NCBI GenBank assembly: GCA_001970955.1 | Contig: MPUH01000647.1 | Coordinates: 1-41,840, forward strand | Origin: Stentor coeruleus | Lineage: Eukaryota > Ciliophora > Heterotrichea > Heterotrichida > Stentoridae | DNA length: 41,840 nt | Direction of reading: 5' to 3' | Shown here: piece after piece, positions 19,101 to 29,368 of the stretch | How positions within the stretch are numbered: the first letter of the stretch is position 1 | Layout of the letters: every line of letters begins with the position of its first letter | Position numbers and translations under genes: made by a program | The notes under the pieces: generated by a model | The model's input: only the letters and a program-made list of their open reading frames with translations | Told to the model about the DNA's origin: nothing | Database searches by the model: none

Positions 19101-21242
19101 GGTTCAGAAGGCTCTAATAGTTCTGATAGCTCTGAGAATTCTAATGATAGTAACAATGAAAGTGGCAGCAGTCATAGCGAAAAATCAAAAAACAGTTCAG
19201 ATGAAGACTTTTCCGAAAAAAGCTCAGAAAACTCACACAAAGATAGTGAAGGGCATGAAAATCAAGGCGCAGAAGGTGGTGATGGTCAAAGCGCATCATC
19301 AAAATCCATGAACTCGAGTATGGCCTCATTAGCTCAATTTAATAAATCAATAAAAGGCCTGATTTCATACGAATTCACTTCAACTAAAAAATATGTTCTT
19401 CGTTTCAAAGTGACTCTAATTGTAACAATAATCATCCTTATCATAACCTCAATTGTCACATATGAAATCATAAGCCGATCAATAAATTCAAATGAAAAAT
19501 TATCTCATTATGTAAATTTAGTAGGCAATTGTAGACATTATGCTCGTAGTATAAGTTATTATTCCCGTATGATAAGTTTGATTGATAGTTATAATTTTAC
19601 TGATACAACAACAAATAGAAATATATATTTTGATTGGTTATATTCAGATATTGAATCTATGCATAGTATAAATTTGGAATTATATAAAAATTATGATGTA
19701 TTAAGTTCAAATGATAAAAATATTTATATTGATGAAGATATCGCTGCACATTTATTAGAAGGAGATCATATAAGAGAGATTAAAAGCAATCTTTTTGATG
19801 CAACATCAAATTTTATCCTCCAAGGCTTTTTGTTAAATAATGAATATAAAAATTCGGTTATTGATTTAAAAAACCGGAGAGCATTTTATTTGTATAGAAA
19901 TGGCAATGGGGAAACTTTGGAATATTTAAACATTTCAGCACGTTTTTATGTAAATGCAGCAAAAAAAGATTTAGAAACGCAAAGAATAACAGCTATACTT
20001 TTAATTTTAGTTTCAGTTGCCCTTTTGTTTTTCTGTGCAGGATTTGCAATAATTCCTGCTATAAAAACCTTAGAAAAATCCAGGAGAGAAATCTGGGAAA
20101 TTTTCTTTGAAATCCCTGGTTATGTATGTAGAGTAATGAAAGCTAAATGTTGTGATAGATTAAATATACTTAACGAACAAGCTAATATGGAACTTGAAGA
20201 ACATAATCAAGATGAAGTTGTAGATGAAGAGAAAAAAGAAGAAGGAATGAAATCTGAGGATAAAGACAAAGATAAAATTAAAGATAAAATCGCAGCAAAT
20301 AAAAAGAAAAAAGCATCTGAACAAAAAGTTGTCCTAGCTTATGACCCAAAACAAAGAAAGATAATGACAGCGAAATTAACTTGTTTTTTTATAGTCTCCC
20401 TTGTTTATTTTTATCTTATTTATTATACAGGGTTTGATGTTGTTGGGAATATATTAAAAGAAGAACCTGTTCATATAAACTGGGCAAGTAGACGTAAAGA
20501 ACTATCTAGGGCAATTAATCATTGGGTAACTGAAGCTATATTAGAAAATGTTACTGATTATGGATATAAATATGTTGTTCCATCAAAACAAGATAAAGGT
20601 TCACCATATAATTATGCTTATAAAGTTACTGAAGAATTAGATTATGTTGAAAATTCACTTATATTCGGTAATAGTAAACAAGGATTAAGTTTCAATGAAA
20701 TCATAAGCTCAACTCATAATAATCTTTTATTTAAAGATGCTTGTATTTCTCCTGTTAATAGAAGTGATAGTACAATATGTTCAACTATTGGAGATAATGC
20801 TATGGCTCAAGGACTTCATAGTGCTTTAGGACTATATACAACATTAGCTAAAAATATATTATTAAAAATATCATCAATGAATATTGGAAATGATAAAGAT
20901 AAAGCTAGAGAGTTTCTTATTGATCCTGATGTATCTTTACTTAGAGATTTGAATAATAAATATTTGTATGATGCGCTTGAGTATTCTTCGAAATTGTATG
21001 AAAAAGATTATATTGATCAGCAGACTAGTATGAAAATTTGGCAGAATGTGTTGATGTCGATTTATAGTGTTTTTTCTTTGGTGTTTTATTTTTTGGTTTA
21101 CTCGCCTATGATTAATAAGATTGGGTTGGATACGAAAAATGCTTGGAGTATGTGCACTTTGATACCACAAGAGTATCAGGAGGATTTCAAGAAGCTTAAT
21201 AAGGCTATTAAGGATAGAAGGGATAACTTCAAATGGAGATAA
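16140..21242 (+). CDS. Giant PAS-domain multi-span membrane protein (TmcB-like)
   Basis: A single uninterrupted frame of 1700 residues. About eight spans lie in residues 50-348, then a soluble helical stretch (370-600). A PAS domain follows at about 605-715: IGEIQKANASACQLFGY, then the typical LVGRNISLIIPSPF. Residues about 865-1050 are acidic and Ser/Glu-repetitive. A span at about 1084-1108 leads to a roughly 170-residue domain, then a span at 1282-1305, a charged Lys/Glu stretch, a span at 1409-1430, another external-type domain, and a last span at 1632-1655. This order matches proteins annotated as tiny-macrocysts B-like in ciliates and slime moulds. PAS domains sense small molecules, light or redox state; the ligand is unknown. 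It may be a plasma-membrane or organelle sensor. The start is the first ATG; upstream sequence has no open frame. Confidence 0.88.
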   Translation: MRGHIDEAEYLKLNEADQEAGESDTESKEQIMKYLKNHLFMLFFRLNTTKIPMAIHYYMLMIGIEAFQLLSLALVDGSYSKLGPYGTDSAWNLTQTQWFIDVCWVFRFDRYFRTSETSFLAFLGIIGFLIVSILVIGVILAFFKNISQSISNFMIKMMKVLITLVTNLLVIPFLDTLAFSMSCALKTKDECLGLSEGYQYMIIFVIITIVYIGIVGISAMLYYELCAMCGGPMAKPHSRFKLLRIAGYIVIIFSNYFIDITGKIILFLVISLVVGLILSYVYAQYIPYYNATMCKIRLAGIVCFTSAIFCMLIGEFFKSTDQSNSSVTMLFYFLTPCLVQISHLAVIKRSKSLLEKKIQQLTNPYQVEIKARMLVLRLEEAKNKNLKSMYGENNEEDNQEFRTLQTETLTELENLFSESFKKFPNAELLYLWSGLIQLHIFENYILSMVQCFKGIVIANKLDSQYALFHFRKTSESFYMSNMKDDAYDYEMFEKAFQNAQKNDETVTRSQFYFWAELESKTPKIQKLNKLAGETSKMIGVTRGNYQKLLKLNSKNTQALRMYGWFLSSLNNYSDLGQRYLNKAEMQEEAQHKNVNANIINSLTQPLSFFDSDNAIIRISGDFETIGEIQKANASACQLFGYLSAELVGRNISLIIPSPFSEMHDEYIKRFHELGKYSIIDNQQLVVYFTNKNNNIFEARLLVKVVPNGEQPPYLSAIIKPTNPKYEIILINPEMIITGYSIQCTDFFDIGSSKNTEQKIMSIINAFDENKDKMFTENGYIYNCDHDRYLCKLKLKLCELKLGEHFCYVVKIEVLEKKDRNEAKGVQRIDNNENKPVSSILAVEKTQQNDGSLVTLGDKKKDEESSDDQSEEISGAGKESKSENSEESEESEESEESEESEDSDESEESEEDSGDSNGNLKEHEETKVNMEGTKIMDKAGISAENLKKNKELNSSSTASADDLNKEKKPKDEVKKVQIEEFEAIKGSEGSEGSNSSDSSENSNDSNNESGSSHSEKSKNSSDEDFSEKSSENSHKDSEGHENQGAEGGDGQSASSKSMNSSMASLAQFNKSIKGLISYEFTSTKKYVLRFKVTLIVTIIILIITSIVTYEIISRSINSNEKLSHYVNLVGNCRHYARSISYYSRMISLIDSYNFTDTTTNRNIYFDWLYSDIESMHSINLELYKNYDVLSSNDKNIYIDEDIAAHLLEGDHIREIKSNLFDATSNFILQGFLLNNEYKNSVIDLKNRRAFYLYRNGNGETLEYLNISARFYVNAAKKDLETQRITAILLILVSVALLFFCAGFAIIPAIKTLEKSRREIWEIFFEIPGYVCRVMKAKCCDRLNILNEQANMELEEHNQDEVVDEEKKEEGMKSEDKDKDKIKDKIAANKKKKASEQKVVLAYDPKQRKIMTAKLTCFFIVSLVYFYLIYYTGFDVVGNILKEEPVHINWASRRKELSRAINHWVTEAILENVTDYGYKYVVPSKQDKGSPYNYAYKVTEELDYVENSLIFGNSKQGLSFNEIISSTHNNLLFKDACISPVNRSDSTICSTIGDNAMAQGLHSALGLYTTLAKNILLKISSMNIGNDKDKAREFLIDPDVSLLRDLNNKYLYDALEYSSKLYEKDYIDQQTSMKIWQNVLMSIYSVFSLVFYFLVYSPMINKIGLDTKNAWSMCTLIPQEYQEDFKKLNKAIKDRRDNFKWR
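18789..18870 (+). repeat. Coding Ser/Glu microsatellite
   Basis: A 12-nt unit of the type agtgaagaatct is repeated with variation inside the large PAS gene, encoding a run of Ser-Glu-Glu. It forms an acidic linker between the PAS domain and the second membrane section and is likely to vary in length between alleles. Confidence 0.85.
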
Positions 21243-22866
21243 ATTAGATTAGTTAAAATATATTAGGTTTTCTAACTTGTTGAAGTTTTTATGTAGAGTT
21301 TTAAAATGAGATTTATTTGTATTCTAATAAGATTATTGGAATATTTATCTTATTTTACATTCGTAATAATATGAGAGGTTTAATTAATTTTGGTATAAAT
21401 AGTTTGGCAATTTAGCTTGGCTGAAGTTTTGTTGTAGAAAAATAAATTTTCTTTAAATGACGGTGAAATTGATGTGATACTAGAAGTGTTTTATCAACTT
21501 ATCAAATATGTGTTTTTTATATATTGAAAATATATTTATATATATTAAAAACACTGTTTTTGATTAAAAGATAGCTATCAAAGCAGTTAATTAAAATCTT
21601 TTTCTAGATCTTCAATGAACCTTTCACCTAACCTTCTACATAGAACCCATAGAAAAACAATTAAATATATAATCGAGCTAAAATACATATACAATCAAGT
21701 TCTCAAGAGACTATAAAAAATCAATAAAAATAGTTTTCCTAAACATTGACAGAAGAAGTCTGATGATTATTTGCCTTTAATTACAATCTAAATCAGTTTA
21801 AAAACAATAACAATTGTGGATTATGTTCCTTCTGAAAATAAGATTAGAAATCCTAGAGTTATACATAGACTCATGTTGTTTAATTCTAAATGAAATATTA
21901 TAGATAAAGAAATAGTTGTATATTAAATATTTTGAAAATAAGCCTTGGATTACTAGGAATCGATAGGGATAAATATTTGATAAAAAGGAGGTTATTGTGG
22001 AAAATAAATACTTAAAATTCTAAACAGATATAGAATTATCTCAAAGTAAAATGTTGGATGATATTCTAATTTCTAACTCATTTTTATAAGTGATTTTAAG
22101 AGATAGTTGAAGATATGTTGAATTATGATTTGAAGGAAGATTAGGAATTTTAAGACTACTATAAACAATAAGTAATTTCACCCATATTACTTAGCTACAT
22201 AGAGTTGATAAGCTTGAAGATTATTATATAATTATGCTAGTTACTTATATTAAACTTTATTCTAATTTAATAACTTAGAATAATTTGTATTCTTAAAGAT
22301 TTTAAATAATTTTACCCATAGAAATCCAATTTATCTTCACAAAAAATATCAGTTTATCTACTTCTAAATCCTATACTAAAAATAGCAAATAAAATAATTG
22401 ATATCTTAATTAAGTCTCCAATGATATAATTTCGCATATCATACACAACCAGTAATCATCATTCCACTAACCATTCATCGATTAATATATATATCTCCTA
22501 CCAAAGCCTCATAAGCTCCTTAAGTTCATTAAGAATCCAAACAACATGAGCAATTAAAAAGCAAATTATTTGTTGATAAAACACCTAAACCAACTTAAAA
22601 ACTCTCCATCACTTCCAAATTCCACACAACCAATCCCTTTTAATTATTCTATTTCTTATCCTTACAATTAAATTTTCTCTCCCACTTTCATCAAGTATTA
22701 TTTAAGCAATAACTTCTCCTCTCAAACATCCACAAAAGCCTAACCTTCATCATAATAATTCCTATCCTTTAGCTCTTTTTCTTCCATAAAGCCCCTTATC
22801 TTTCTTTAAGCCTCATCCTCAAAGCACTGTATAGTAACATTAAATAGGGTAAAACCTGTAGTAAAA
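21243..22866. other. Intergenic region of about 1.6 kb, possible relic inside
   Basis: No intact gene. The stretch 21780-22200 (plus strand) gives protein-like text broken by TAA/TAG stops and one frame change (for example YFENKPWITRNR and EIVEDMLNYDLKED), which could be the remains of a gene. I cannot name a family. The rest is AT-rich with no signal, and its right end should be the ABCA promoter. Confidence 0.35.
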
Positions 22867-25800
22867 ATGTCTTTGGGAGGTCATCTAAGAGCTTTATTGT
22901 TGAAGAATTGGCTTTTATGGAAAAGAGAGCTCTGTGGCTCTCTAGTCGAATTGATCTTTCCTATAGTCCTTATGATATTCTTATATCTCATAAAAATTGC
23001 CTTAGGTACAACAGACAAGCATGCTAAAAGTTATCTGAATCATCAACAGCTTGTCTCTGAATTTGACATATTCAATTCAACTCTAACTAATGCTTCATAT
23101 CAAGTTGCCCTTAATGTTACTAATGATACTTTGCGAGACTCATTTCCATTTCAATGGTGTCAGAAAGTTAATAAGTACAAATGGTCATGGGCTATTGTTA
23201 CGAATAACTCAACATCATTAGAAAAAAGTGTTAGTTTAGCACTGCATACACAAATCCAAAGTTATATAACAGAATTGACACTTCTTAAACATGAAGACCC
23301 TAATGATGTCAGAGAGCCAGTTTATTTTACATCCAATAGCAAGCTAGATGATTATATTACAGACTCAGATTACGGAGATGGAGATAGGCATAAAATATGC
23401 TTTGCCGTATATATAAATGATGAAGAAACTGGTTTTCATTCAAGTATTCGATATAATATTACTGATACAGACCCTGATATAACTAGTGTTTATGGGCAAT
23501 TCCTTCAGATTTTCTTAACAGACCTTACACCATCAGTGAATAAATACCAGAAAAACGTTGAAACTGATTACCAGAAAGACTTTGTTGAAAGTGGATTTCT
23601 TACTATTGAAAATATTATTATGAATACTATAGCTAGATATATGGCCGATAGTGCTAGTCCTTCAATCAAACATAACAACTCTCAAGCTTATATTTATGTT
23701 CCAATGCATGGACTGAAATATACAAGCGATCCTTTTATGTCTAATTTCGCTGGCATGTTAGGATTCTTTTTATTCGTCACATCCCTAGTCCCAGTATGCA
23801 GAATGATCAGTAAAGTTGTCACAGAAAAAGAATGCAAAGTTAGAGAGTCTATGAAAATGATGGGTCTTAAAGATACACCTTATTGGCTATCATGGCTTAT
23901 TATGTATTCAATTATCTATTTTACAGTAGCATTTTTTTCAACAATGATTAGTTTTTTGATTTTCGATCGATCAAACAAATTTATCATATTCCTTTTGTTC
24001 TTTTTATATGGACAATCATGCTTAGCATTTAGTATTTTGATAAGTTCTATATTCAATAAATCAAAAACAGCTGTCCTTGTTGGAATGCTTATTTTCTTTA
24101 TAAGTTATTTCAGTTTACTATCTGTGACTGATACAACACCTAAAGGAACTTTATCGTTATTATCATTTTTCAATACAGTTGCTATGTCTCAAAGTTTTGT
24201 TCAATTGATGAGCTTTGAAGGTTCACAGATCGGAGTAGACTTTTCGAATATTATGGATGACTATTTTAATTATTCTGTTGGTCAAGGTTTGATTTTCTTA
24301 TTTATTGATACTGTTTTATATTGGCTTTTAGCTATTTATTTAGATAAAATTATCAAAACTGAAACTGGGGTTAGTTTACCTTGGTATTTCCCTTGTACAC
24401 CAAGTTTTTGGAGAGGCCATTCGGGTAAACAGGAAATATCGGCACAAGAAAATCAGTTGCTTTTAGAGGAAGATGAGAAAAGAAGATTGGAAATGAGGGA
24501 AAACCAAAATATTGAAGAAATTGACCAAGCACTTGCTAATCAGTTAGAAAATGGAACATCAATGAAAGTTAGAGGGCTGAGGAAACATTTTGGTGATAAA
24601 GTTGCTGTAGATGGTATGGACCTTGATATGTTTAAGGGTCAGATTTTTGCCCTTCTAGGCCATAATGGCGCCGGTAAAACCACAACAATTTCTATGCTCA
24701 CAGGTATGCTAGCTCCAACTGCAGGAGAAATGTCCGTCAACAATCTAAACTTCAAAACAGACATGACAGAAATAAGGAAAAATCTTGGAGTTTGCCCTCA
24801 ACACGATATTCTTTTCAAAACCCTAACAGTAGAAGAGCATCTCTACCTTTTCTGTAGATTCAAAGGTATCCAAGACAAAAATGAAATCATGACAATGATA
24901 GATGAAAAACTAGCTGATATCGATTTAGTAGAAAAAAGAAACACTAAAGCTGGGAATTTATCAGGTGGCCAAAAACGAAAACTATCATTAGCTATAGCAT
25001 TAATTGGTGGATCAGGAGTAGTAATGTTAGATGAGCCAACTTCTGGTATGGATTTAACCGCAAGAAGGAAAATGTGGGACATGCTTAAAAGAGAAAAACG
25101 TTCAAGGATTATTATTTTAACAACTCATTATATGGAAGAAGCTGATATTTTAGCTGATCGTATCGCAATAATGTCTCAAGGAAAACTCTACTGTTTAGGT
25201 AGTCCTTTATTCCTAAAAAAACGATTTGGAGTTGGGTATAATTTAAGTATTGTCAAGCAAGTCGAAAGTGGTAAACAGCCTAATTTCTCTAGAATTGAGA
25301 AACTTGTTAGTAAATACATACCAGAAAGTAGGGTTTTCAATACAGCTTCATCAGAAATTTTATTTGAAATTCCTTTAGAGTCCACTCATAAATTTAAAGA
25401 TTTCTTTGAAGACCTTGATGCTCATATGGAAAAGCTTAAAATTGAAACATATGGTATTTCGGTAACAACGCTTGAAGAAGTTTTTATTAGAGTTTCTAGA
25501 GGAGATGAAGGTGGAACACATGAACACAGGAGGTCGTTGAGTATTTCAGAAAAACCTTATGAAGCACCTGAAAGTACAGTTCAGAAATTTGATTCTGAAA
25601 TATTAAATAGTGATGATTTCAATATAGCAGAACATAGAGTTAAAGGAATATTATTCTTTTCACATTTCTTAGCTTTGATGCAAAAAAGAGTTATTTATTC
25701 AATAAGAGATATTAAAGGTATTATATTAGAAGTCTTCTTGCCTATTGTATTTGTGGTACTTGGACTTGTTTTATTAACACAGTTTAGTGTTTATAATGAT

Positions 25801-28257
25801 CAGTCAAGCAGGCTTTTGGGGTTTAACCATTATAAATCAAAACAAAATATTATGTATTATAATGGAACTCAAAGCTATACATCATTTCCTTATAATTTTA
25901 TGAGCGACAGCAATAAGCGTTTCGAAAATGCAAATCTAAAATATTATAATATCGATAATGTTTATGACTTTGACTACGAGTTATACAAAAAAAGAAAAGT
26001 AGACCCTTTCCGCATGGGATCATATTATACAGAAGATCTTTCTGAATTCAAATACCTACCAACAAACTTCAGTCTTACATACATCTTTGCAAATTCAACC
26101 GCATTCCAGTCTTCACCTACATTTGGTTCAGAATTCAGTAAAGCTTATTTAAGTAATTTTAACAACATACCAAAATACTACGATTATAAAGTCTACAATC
26201 ATCCTCTACCACTAACAAAAAAACAAGAAAATCTTGCCCAAAATGCAGGAAGTTTCTATATAGCTCTGATTTTTGCTATTGGTATGGCTTTTATCCCAAC
26301 TGGTCTTGTAACTTTTATAGTCAAAGAACGTGAAAATAACATAAAACATCAACATCTTGTAAGTGGTGTATCAATTCCTGCATACTGGGCTTCAGCATTT
26401 GCTTGGGATATTATAAAATATTTTATTCCAGGTATCATAACCCCATTACTAATCAAAGCATTTGACTTAAAAACATTATCTGAACCAACAAGTGTTTATA
26501 ACGCAGTATGGGCATTATTTGCTTTATTTGGTTTTGCTGTTTGTCCATATACATATGCAGTAAGTTTTATGTTTAAATCATACTCAATAGCTCAATTCTT
26601 TGTGTTTTTATTAAACTTAATTGTAGGTGTTATTGGAGCTTTTGCCGTATGGGTTTTGATTGTTATAACTGATGTTACTCGTGATGTAGCTAATGTATTA
26701 GTCTATCCTTTTAGAATTGTATCACCAATATTCTGTTTATCATTTGGACTTATGACAGTTGGCAATAGAGATGCTTATCAATTAGCATATGGTCTTGATT
26801 CAGAACCAGGAGCATTTGATTGGGATATAACCGGAGCTAATCTTTTCTTTATGTTTTTACATTTCTCAGTTGGGTCAATTGTTGTACTTACAATAGAATG
26901 GCTTAGCACTGTAACTTTCTTCCGTAACCTCATGGCTGCACGTGATTCTGGACCATCAGAATATAAACCTGATGATGATGTTGAGAAAATGAAAGAAGAA
27001 GCTAGAAGTACTTCACCAAATGATGTTGCTGTTAAGGTCTCAGGATTAAGAAAAGTATATGGAAATCTTTTTAATAAATCTGATGTTAAAGTGGCAATGC
27101 AAGAAGTATCATTTGTAGTACCCAGACAACAAGCTTTTGCATTATTAGGTGTTAATGGTGCAGGGAAAACTACATGTTTTAGAATCCTCACAGGAGAATA
27201 TGGGCCAACATCAGGTGAAGCTTATATAAATGGTTGCAATGTAGTAACAGATTTATCAAAAGCTAGATATAACATAGGATATTGTCCACAATTTGATGCC
27301 TTAAGCGAAGTTTTAACTCCAGTTGAACATCTGAGACTTTATGCTAGAATTAAAGGTATACCTAAAAACCTTATTAACACTTTTGTTGATAAACAAATCA
27401 CTGATATGGGTCTGACTAAATATGTAAAAGTCCGAGCTGGGAACCTTAGTGGAGGTAATAAACGTAAACTTTCAGTGGCTATTGCGACAATTGGTAACCC
27501 ACCTGTTGTTTTTCTTGATGAACCAAGTGCTGGTATGGATCCTAATGCAAGAAAAAACATGTGGGAAGTTGTTAATAGAATCAAAAGACAAAAATGTTCT
27601 ATTATATTAACAACACATTCTATGGATGAAGCTGAATCTTTATGTAATACAATGGCTATTATGGTTGCCGGAAGGTTTAAATGCTATGGAACAGCAACAC
27701 ATATTAAAAACAAATACAGTTCTGGATATGAGTTTTTACTTAAAGTCTTATTCCCAACACCTGAAGAAATAGAAAATTTAGTGAAATATATTGCTAATTT
27801 TGTTAATGGAGGGTATATACCACAACATATGATATTACAAGCTTTACAACATATGAATGTTGGGTATTTATTTGAAAGTATTGCTGAACATGAATCTGGT
27901 GGACATTTACATGAAGAACTTAAAGAGAATAGTAAACTTGATGCTAAATCTTTATGTGAATGGGTGTTACTTGAGAGTATTGGGAATAATATTTATTCTT
28001 GGTTGGTACAAGAGTTTAAAGATATTAGGCTTATTGAACATTATGGGTCGTATTATAAGTTTAAGTTAGAAAAAACGAATAATATTACTATTGGGGCATT
28101 GTTTGGGAAGATTGAAGAAGTGAAAAATCAGCTTAAGATTAATGAGTATAGTTTGAGTCAGACCACACTTGAACAGATTTTCAATATGTTTGCATCAGAA
28201 ACTGAAGGGGCTAAGTCTAAGAAAAGGTTTTCAGGACAGTTTACTGCTAGTACTTAG
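22867..28257 (+). CDS. Full-length ABCA-type ABC transporter
   Basis: An intact frame of 1796 residues with two halves, each a membrane domain then a nucleotide-binding domain. A first span (about 20-45), a large external loop to about 290, and a cluster of spans to about 500 precede NBD1. NBD1 has Walker A GHNGAGKTT (about 597), signature LSGGQKRKLS (about 697), Walker B with VVMLDEPTSGMD (about 717) and the H-loop TTHYMEEAD. The second half repeats this: a span near 965, a big loop, spans at about 1140-1340, Walker A GVNGAGKTT (about 1427), LSGGNKRKLS (about 1525), VVFLDEPSAGMD (about 1545), TTHSMDEAE. Both ATP sites look complete. ABCA proteins move lipids or sterols across or out of membranes. 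The reverse topology and the PTSGMD wording are typical of the A family. It ends in TAG just before an assembly join. Confidence 0.95.
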   Translation: MSLGGHLRALLLKNWLLWKRELCGSLVELIFPIVLMIFLYLIKIALGTTDKHAKSYLNHQQLVSEFDIFNSTLTNASYQVALNVTNDTLRDSFPFQWCQKVNKYKWSWAIVTNNSTSLEKSVSLALHTQIQSYITELTLLKHEDPNDVREPVYFTSNSKLDDYITDSDYGDGDRHKICFAVYINDEETGFHSSIRYNITDTDPDITSVYGQFLQIFLTDLTPSVNKYQKNVETDYQKDFVESGFLTIENIIMNTIARYMADSASPSIKHNNSQAYIYVPMHGLKYTSDPFMSNFAGMLGFFLFVTSLVPVCRMISKVVTEKECKVRESMKMMGLKDTPYWLSWLIMYSIIYFTVAFFSTMISFLIFDRSNKFIIFLLFFLYGQSCLAFSILISSIFNKSKTAVLVGMLIFFISYFSLLSVTDTTPKGTLSLLSFFNTVAMSQSFVQLMSFEGSQIGVDFSNIMDDYFNYSVGQGLIFLFIDTVLYWLLAIYLDKIIKTETGVSLPWYFPCTPSFWRGHSGKQEISAQENQLLLEEDEKRRLEMRENQNIEEIDQALANQLENGTSMKVRGLRKHFGDKVAVDGMDLDMFKGQIFALLGHNGAGKTTTISMLTGMLAPTAGEMSVNNLNFKTDMTEIRKNLGVCPQHDILFKTLTVEEHLYLFCRFKGIQDKNEIMTMIDEKLADIDLVEKRNTKAGNLSGGQKRKLSLAIALIGGSGVVMLDEPTSGMDLTARRKMWDMLKREKRSRIIILTTHYMEEADILADRIAIMSQGKLYCLGSPLFLKKRFGVGYNLSIVKQVESGKQPNFSRIEKLVSKYIPESRVFNTASSEILFEIPLESTHKFKDFFEDLDAHMEKLKIETYGISVTTLEEVFIRVSRGDEGGTHEHRRSLSISEKPYEAPESTVQKFDSEILNSDDFNIAEHRVKGILFFSHFLALMQKRVIYSIRDIKGIILEVFLPIVFVVLGLVLLTQFSVYNDQSSRLLGFNHYKSKQNIMYYNGTQSYTSFPYNFMSDSNKRFENANLKYYNIDNVYDFDYELYKKRKVDPFRMGSYYTEDLSEFKYLPTNFSLTYIFANSTAFQSSPTFGSEFSKAYLSNFNNIPKYYDYKVYNHPLPLTKKQENLAQNAGSFYIALIFAIGMAFIPTGLVTFIVKERENNIKHQHLVSGVSIPAYWASAFAWDIIKYFIPGIITPLLIKAFDLKTLSEPTSVYNAVWALFALFGFAVCPYTYAVSFMFKSYSIAQFFVFLLNLIVGVIGAFAVWVLIVITDVTRDVANVLVYPFRIVSPIFCLSFGLMTVGNRDAYQLAYGLDSEPGAFDWDITGANLFFMFLHFSVGSIVVLTIEWLSTVTFFRNLMAARDSGPSEYKPDDDVEKMKEEARSTSPNDVAVKVSGLRKVYGNLFNKSDVKVAMQEVSFVVPRQQAFALLGVNGAGKTTCFRILTGEYGPTSGEAYINGCNVVTDLSKARYNIGYCPQFDALSEVLTPVEHLRLYARIKGIPKNLINTFVDKQITDMGLTKYVKVRAGNLSGGNKRKLSVAIATIGNPPVVFLDEPSAGMDPNARKNMWEVVNRIKRQKCSIILTTHSMDEAESLCNTMAIMVAGRFKCYGTATHIKNKYSSGYEFLLKVLFPTPEEIENLVKYIANFVNGGYIPQHMILQALQHMNVGYLFESIAEHESGGHLHEELKENSKLDAKSLCEWVLLESIGNNIYSWLVQEFKDIRLIEHYGSYYKFKLEKTNNITIGALFGKIEEVKNQLKINEYSLSQTTLEQIFNMFASETEGAKSKKRFSGQFTAST

Positions 28258-28617
28258 TTATTAAGGAATTATTTTAGTTTTATTAGTTTAAATAGTGAAT
28301 ATGATTAGAAAAAATAACTTGGAGGATGCTTGGGAGATTAAGATGGATAGTTATATTGTGTTATAAGAGGATAAAGATATGTTTTATTGCTGATTTGTGT
28401 GATTTTATTTGAAGTTTTTAATAAAGATAAGNGCTAGTACTTAGTTATTAAGGAATTATTTTAGTTTTATTAGTTTAAATAGTGAATATGATTAGAAAAA
28501 ATGACTTGGAGGATGCTTGGGAGATTAAGATGGATAGTTATATTGTGTTATAAAGGATAAAGATATGTTTTATTGCTGATTTGTGTGATTTTATTTGAAG
28601 TTTTTAATAAAGATAAG
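28246..28617. other. Assembly join (N at 28432) with about 186-bp duplicated flanks
   Basis: 28246-28431 and 28433-28617 are near-identical, with one substitution (aataac/aatgac) and a small length difference (ataagagga/ataaagga), either side of the N. They begin at the end of the ABCA gene. This is most likely an unmerged contig overlap, perhaps of two alleles. Confidence 0.8.
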
Positions 28618-29368
28618 ATTTAACGATAAATTTTATGATTGGCAAGTTAAATTATGAATCTTAGAACAGTAGTTTTAGGTATAATTTTTTTAAAGAACAG
28701 AATTAGTATTTTAATTACATCTAATAAACTTTGAATATTGGTCTTAAAAGTCAAGTAAATATTCTTAGCATTACTTTGGAGATTCACTTTAAGAGATATT
28801 ATCCTATTTAAAACTTTATAGACCTGACCAAGATTGATTAATATAGATTTCTTGTTCTTCAATTGCATAAGGAATTTCTTCATTATTTTACACTCAATGC
28901 TAATATCAAATCTCATGACAATAATTAGTTTATCAAAACCTTTATTTACCTACTCAAGACAAACATAATTAACCCTTTTATACATTCTAAACAAATCTTC
29001 TTATATTTATACATTCCATACTTTATTTTATAAATATTCCTCAACAAAATACCAACTAATCTAGCATCATTTGCTTATTTCATCCTAATAAAACATACAA
29101 TAAACTAACTTTTATTTTAACTTTTTATTTCAAACCCATTAAAAAACCAAAATTCCTATACAACAAAAACACTTTATCTTTAATAAAAACTAAATCCTTT
29201 AACCCAATATCTTCACATATACTAAAACTTCATCTACTCTAACATCCCATCTTCCATCTTTAAGATCCAAAGTATCTTTACAAAAGATACACTAAGATAT
29301 CAATACCGCCAGATACGTATCTTTACTATAAAAGCCGATCTTCGAATGAGGAAATAAAACTTAAAGCG
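28618..29368. other. Intergenic region before the papain-fold gene
   Basis: AT-rich. A minus-strand frame of 89 residues at 28916-28647 is lysine/isoleucine-rich with no recognisable family; I do not support it as a gene. The last 100 bases (29270-29368), with a higher GC content, should contain the promoter of the next gene. Confidence 0.45.

Noticed and set aside
28246..28617. Apparent tandem duplication after the ABCA gene
   Set aside because: It is centred on an N and has the same form as the three other joins, so an assembly overlap is more likely than a biological repeat.
28647..28916. Minus-strand frame of 89 residues
   Set aside because: Lysine/isoleucine-rich text typical of AT-rich non-coding DNA; no family, no neighbours that explain it.
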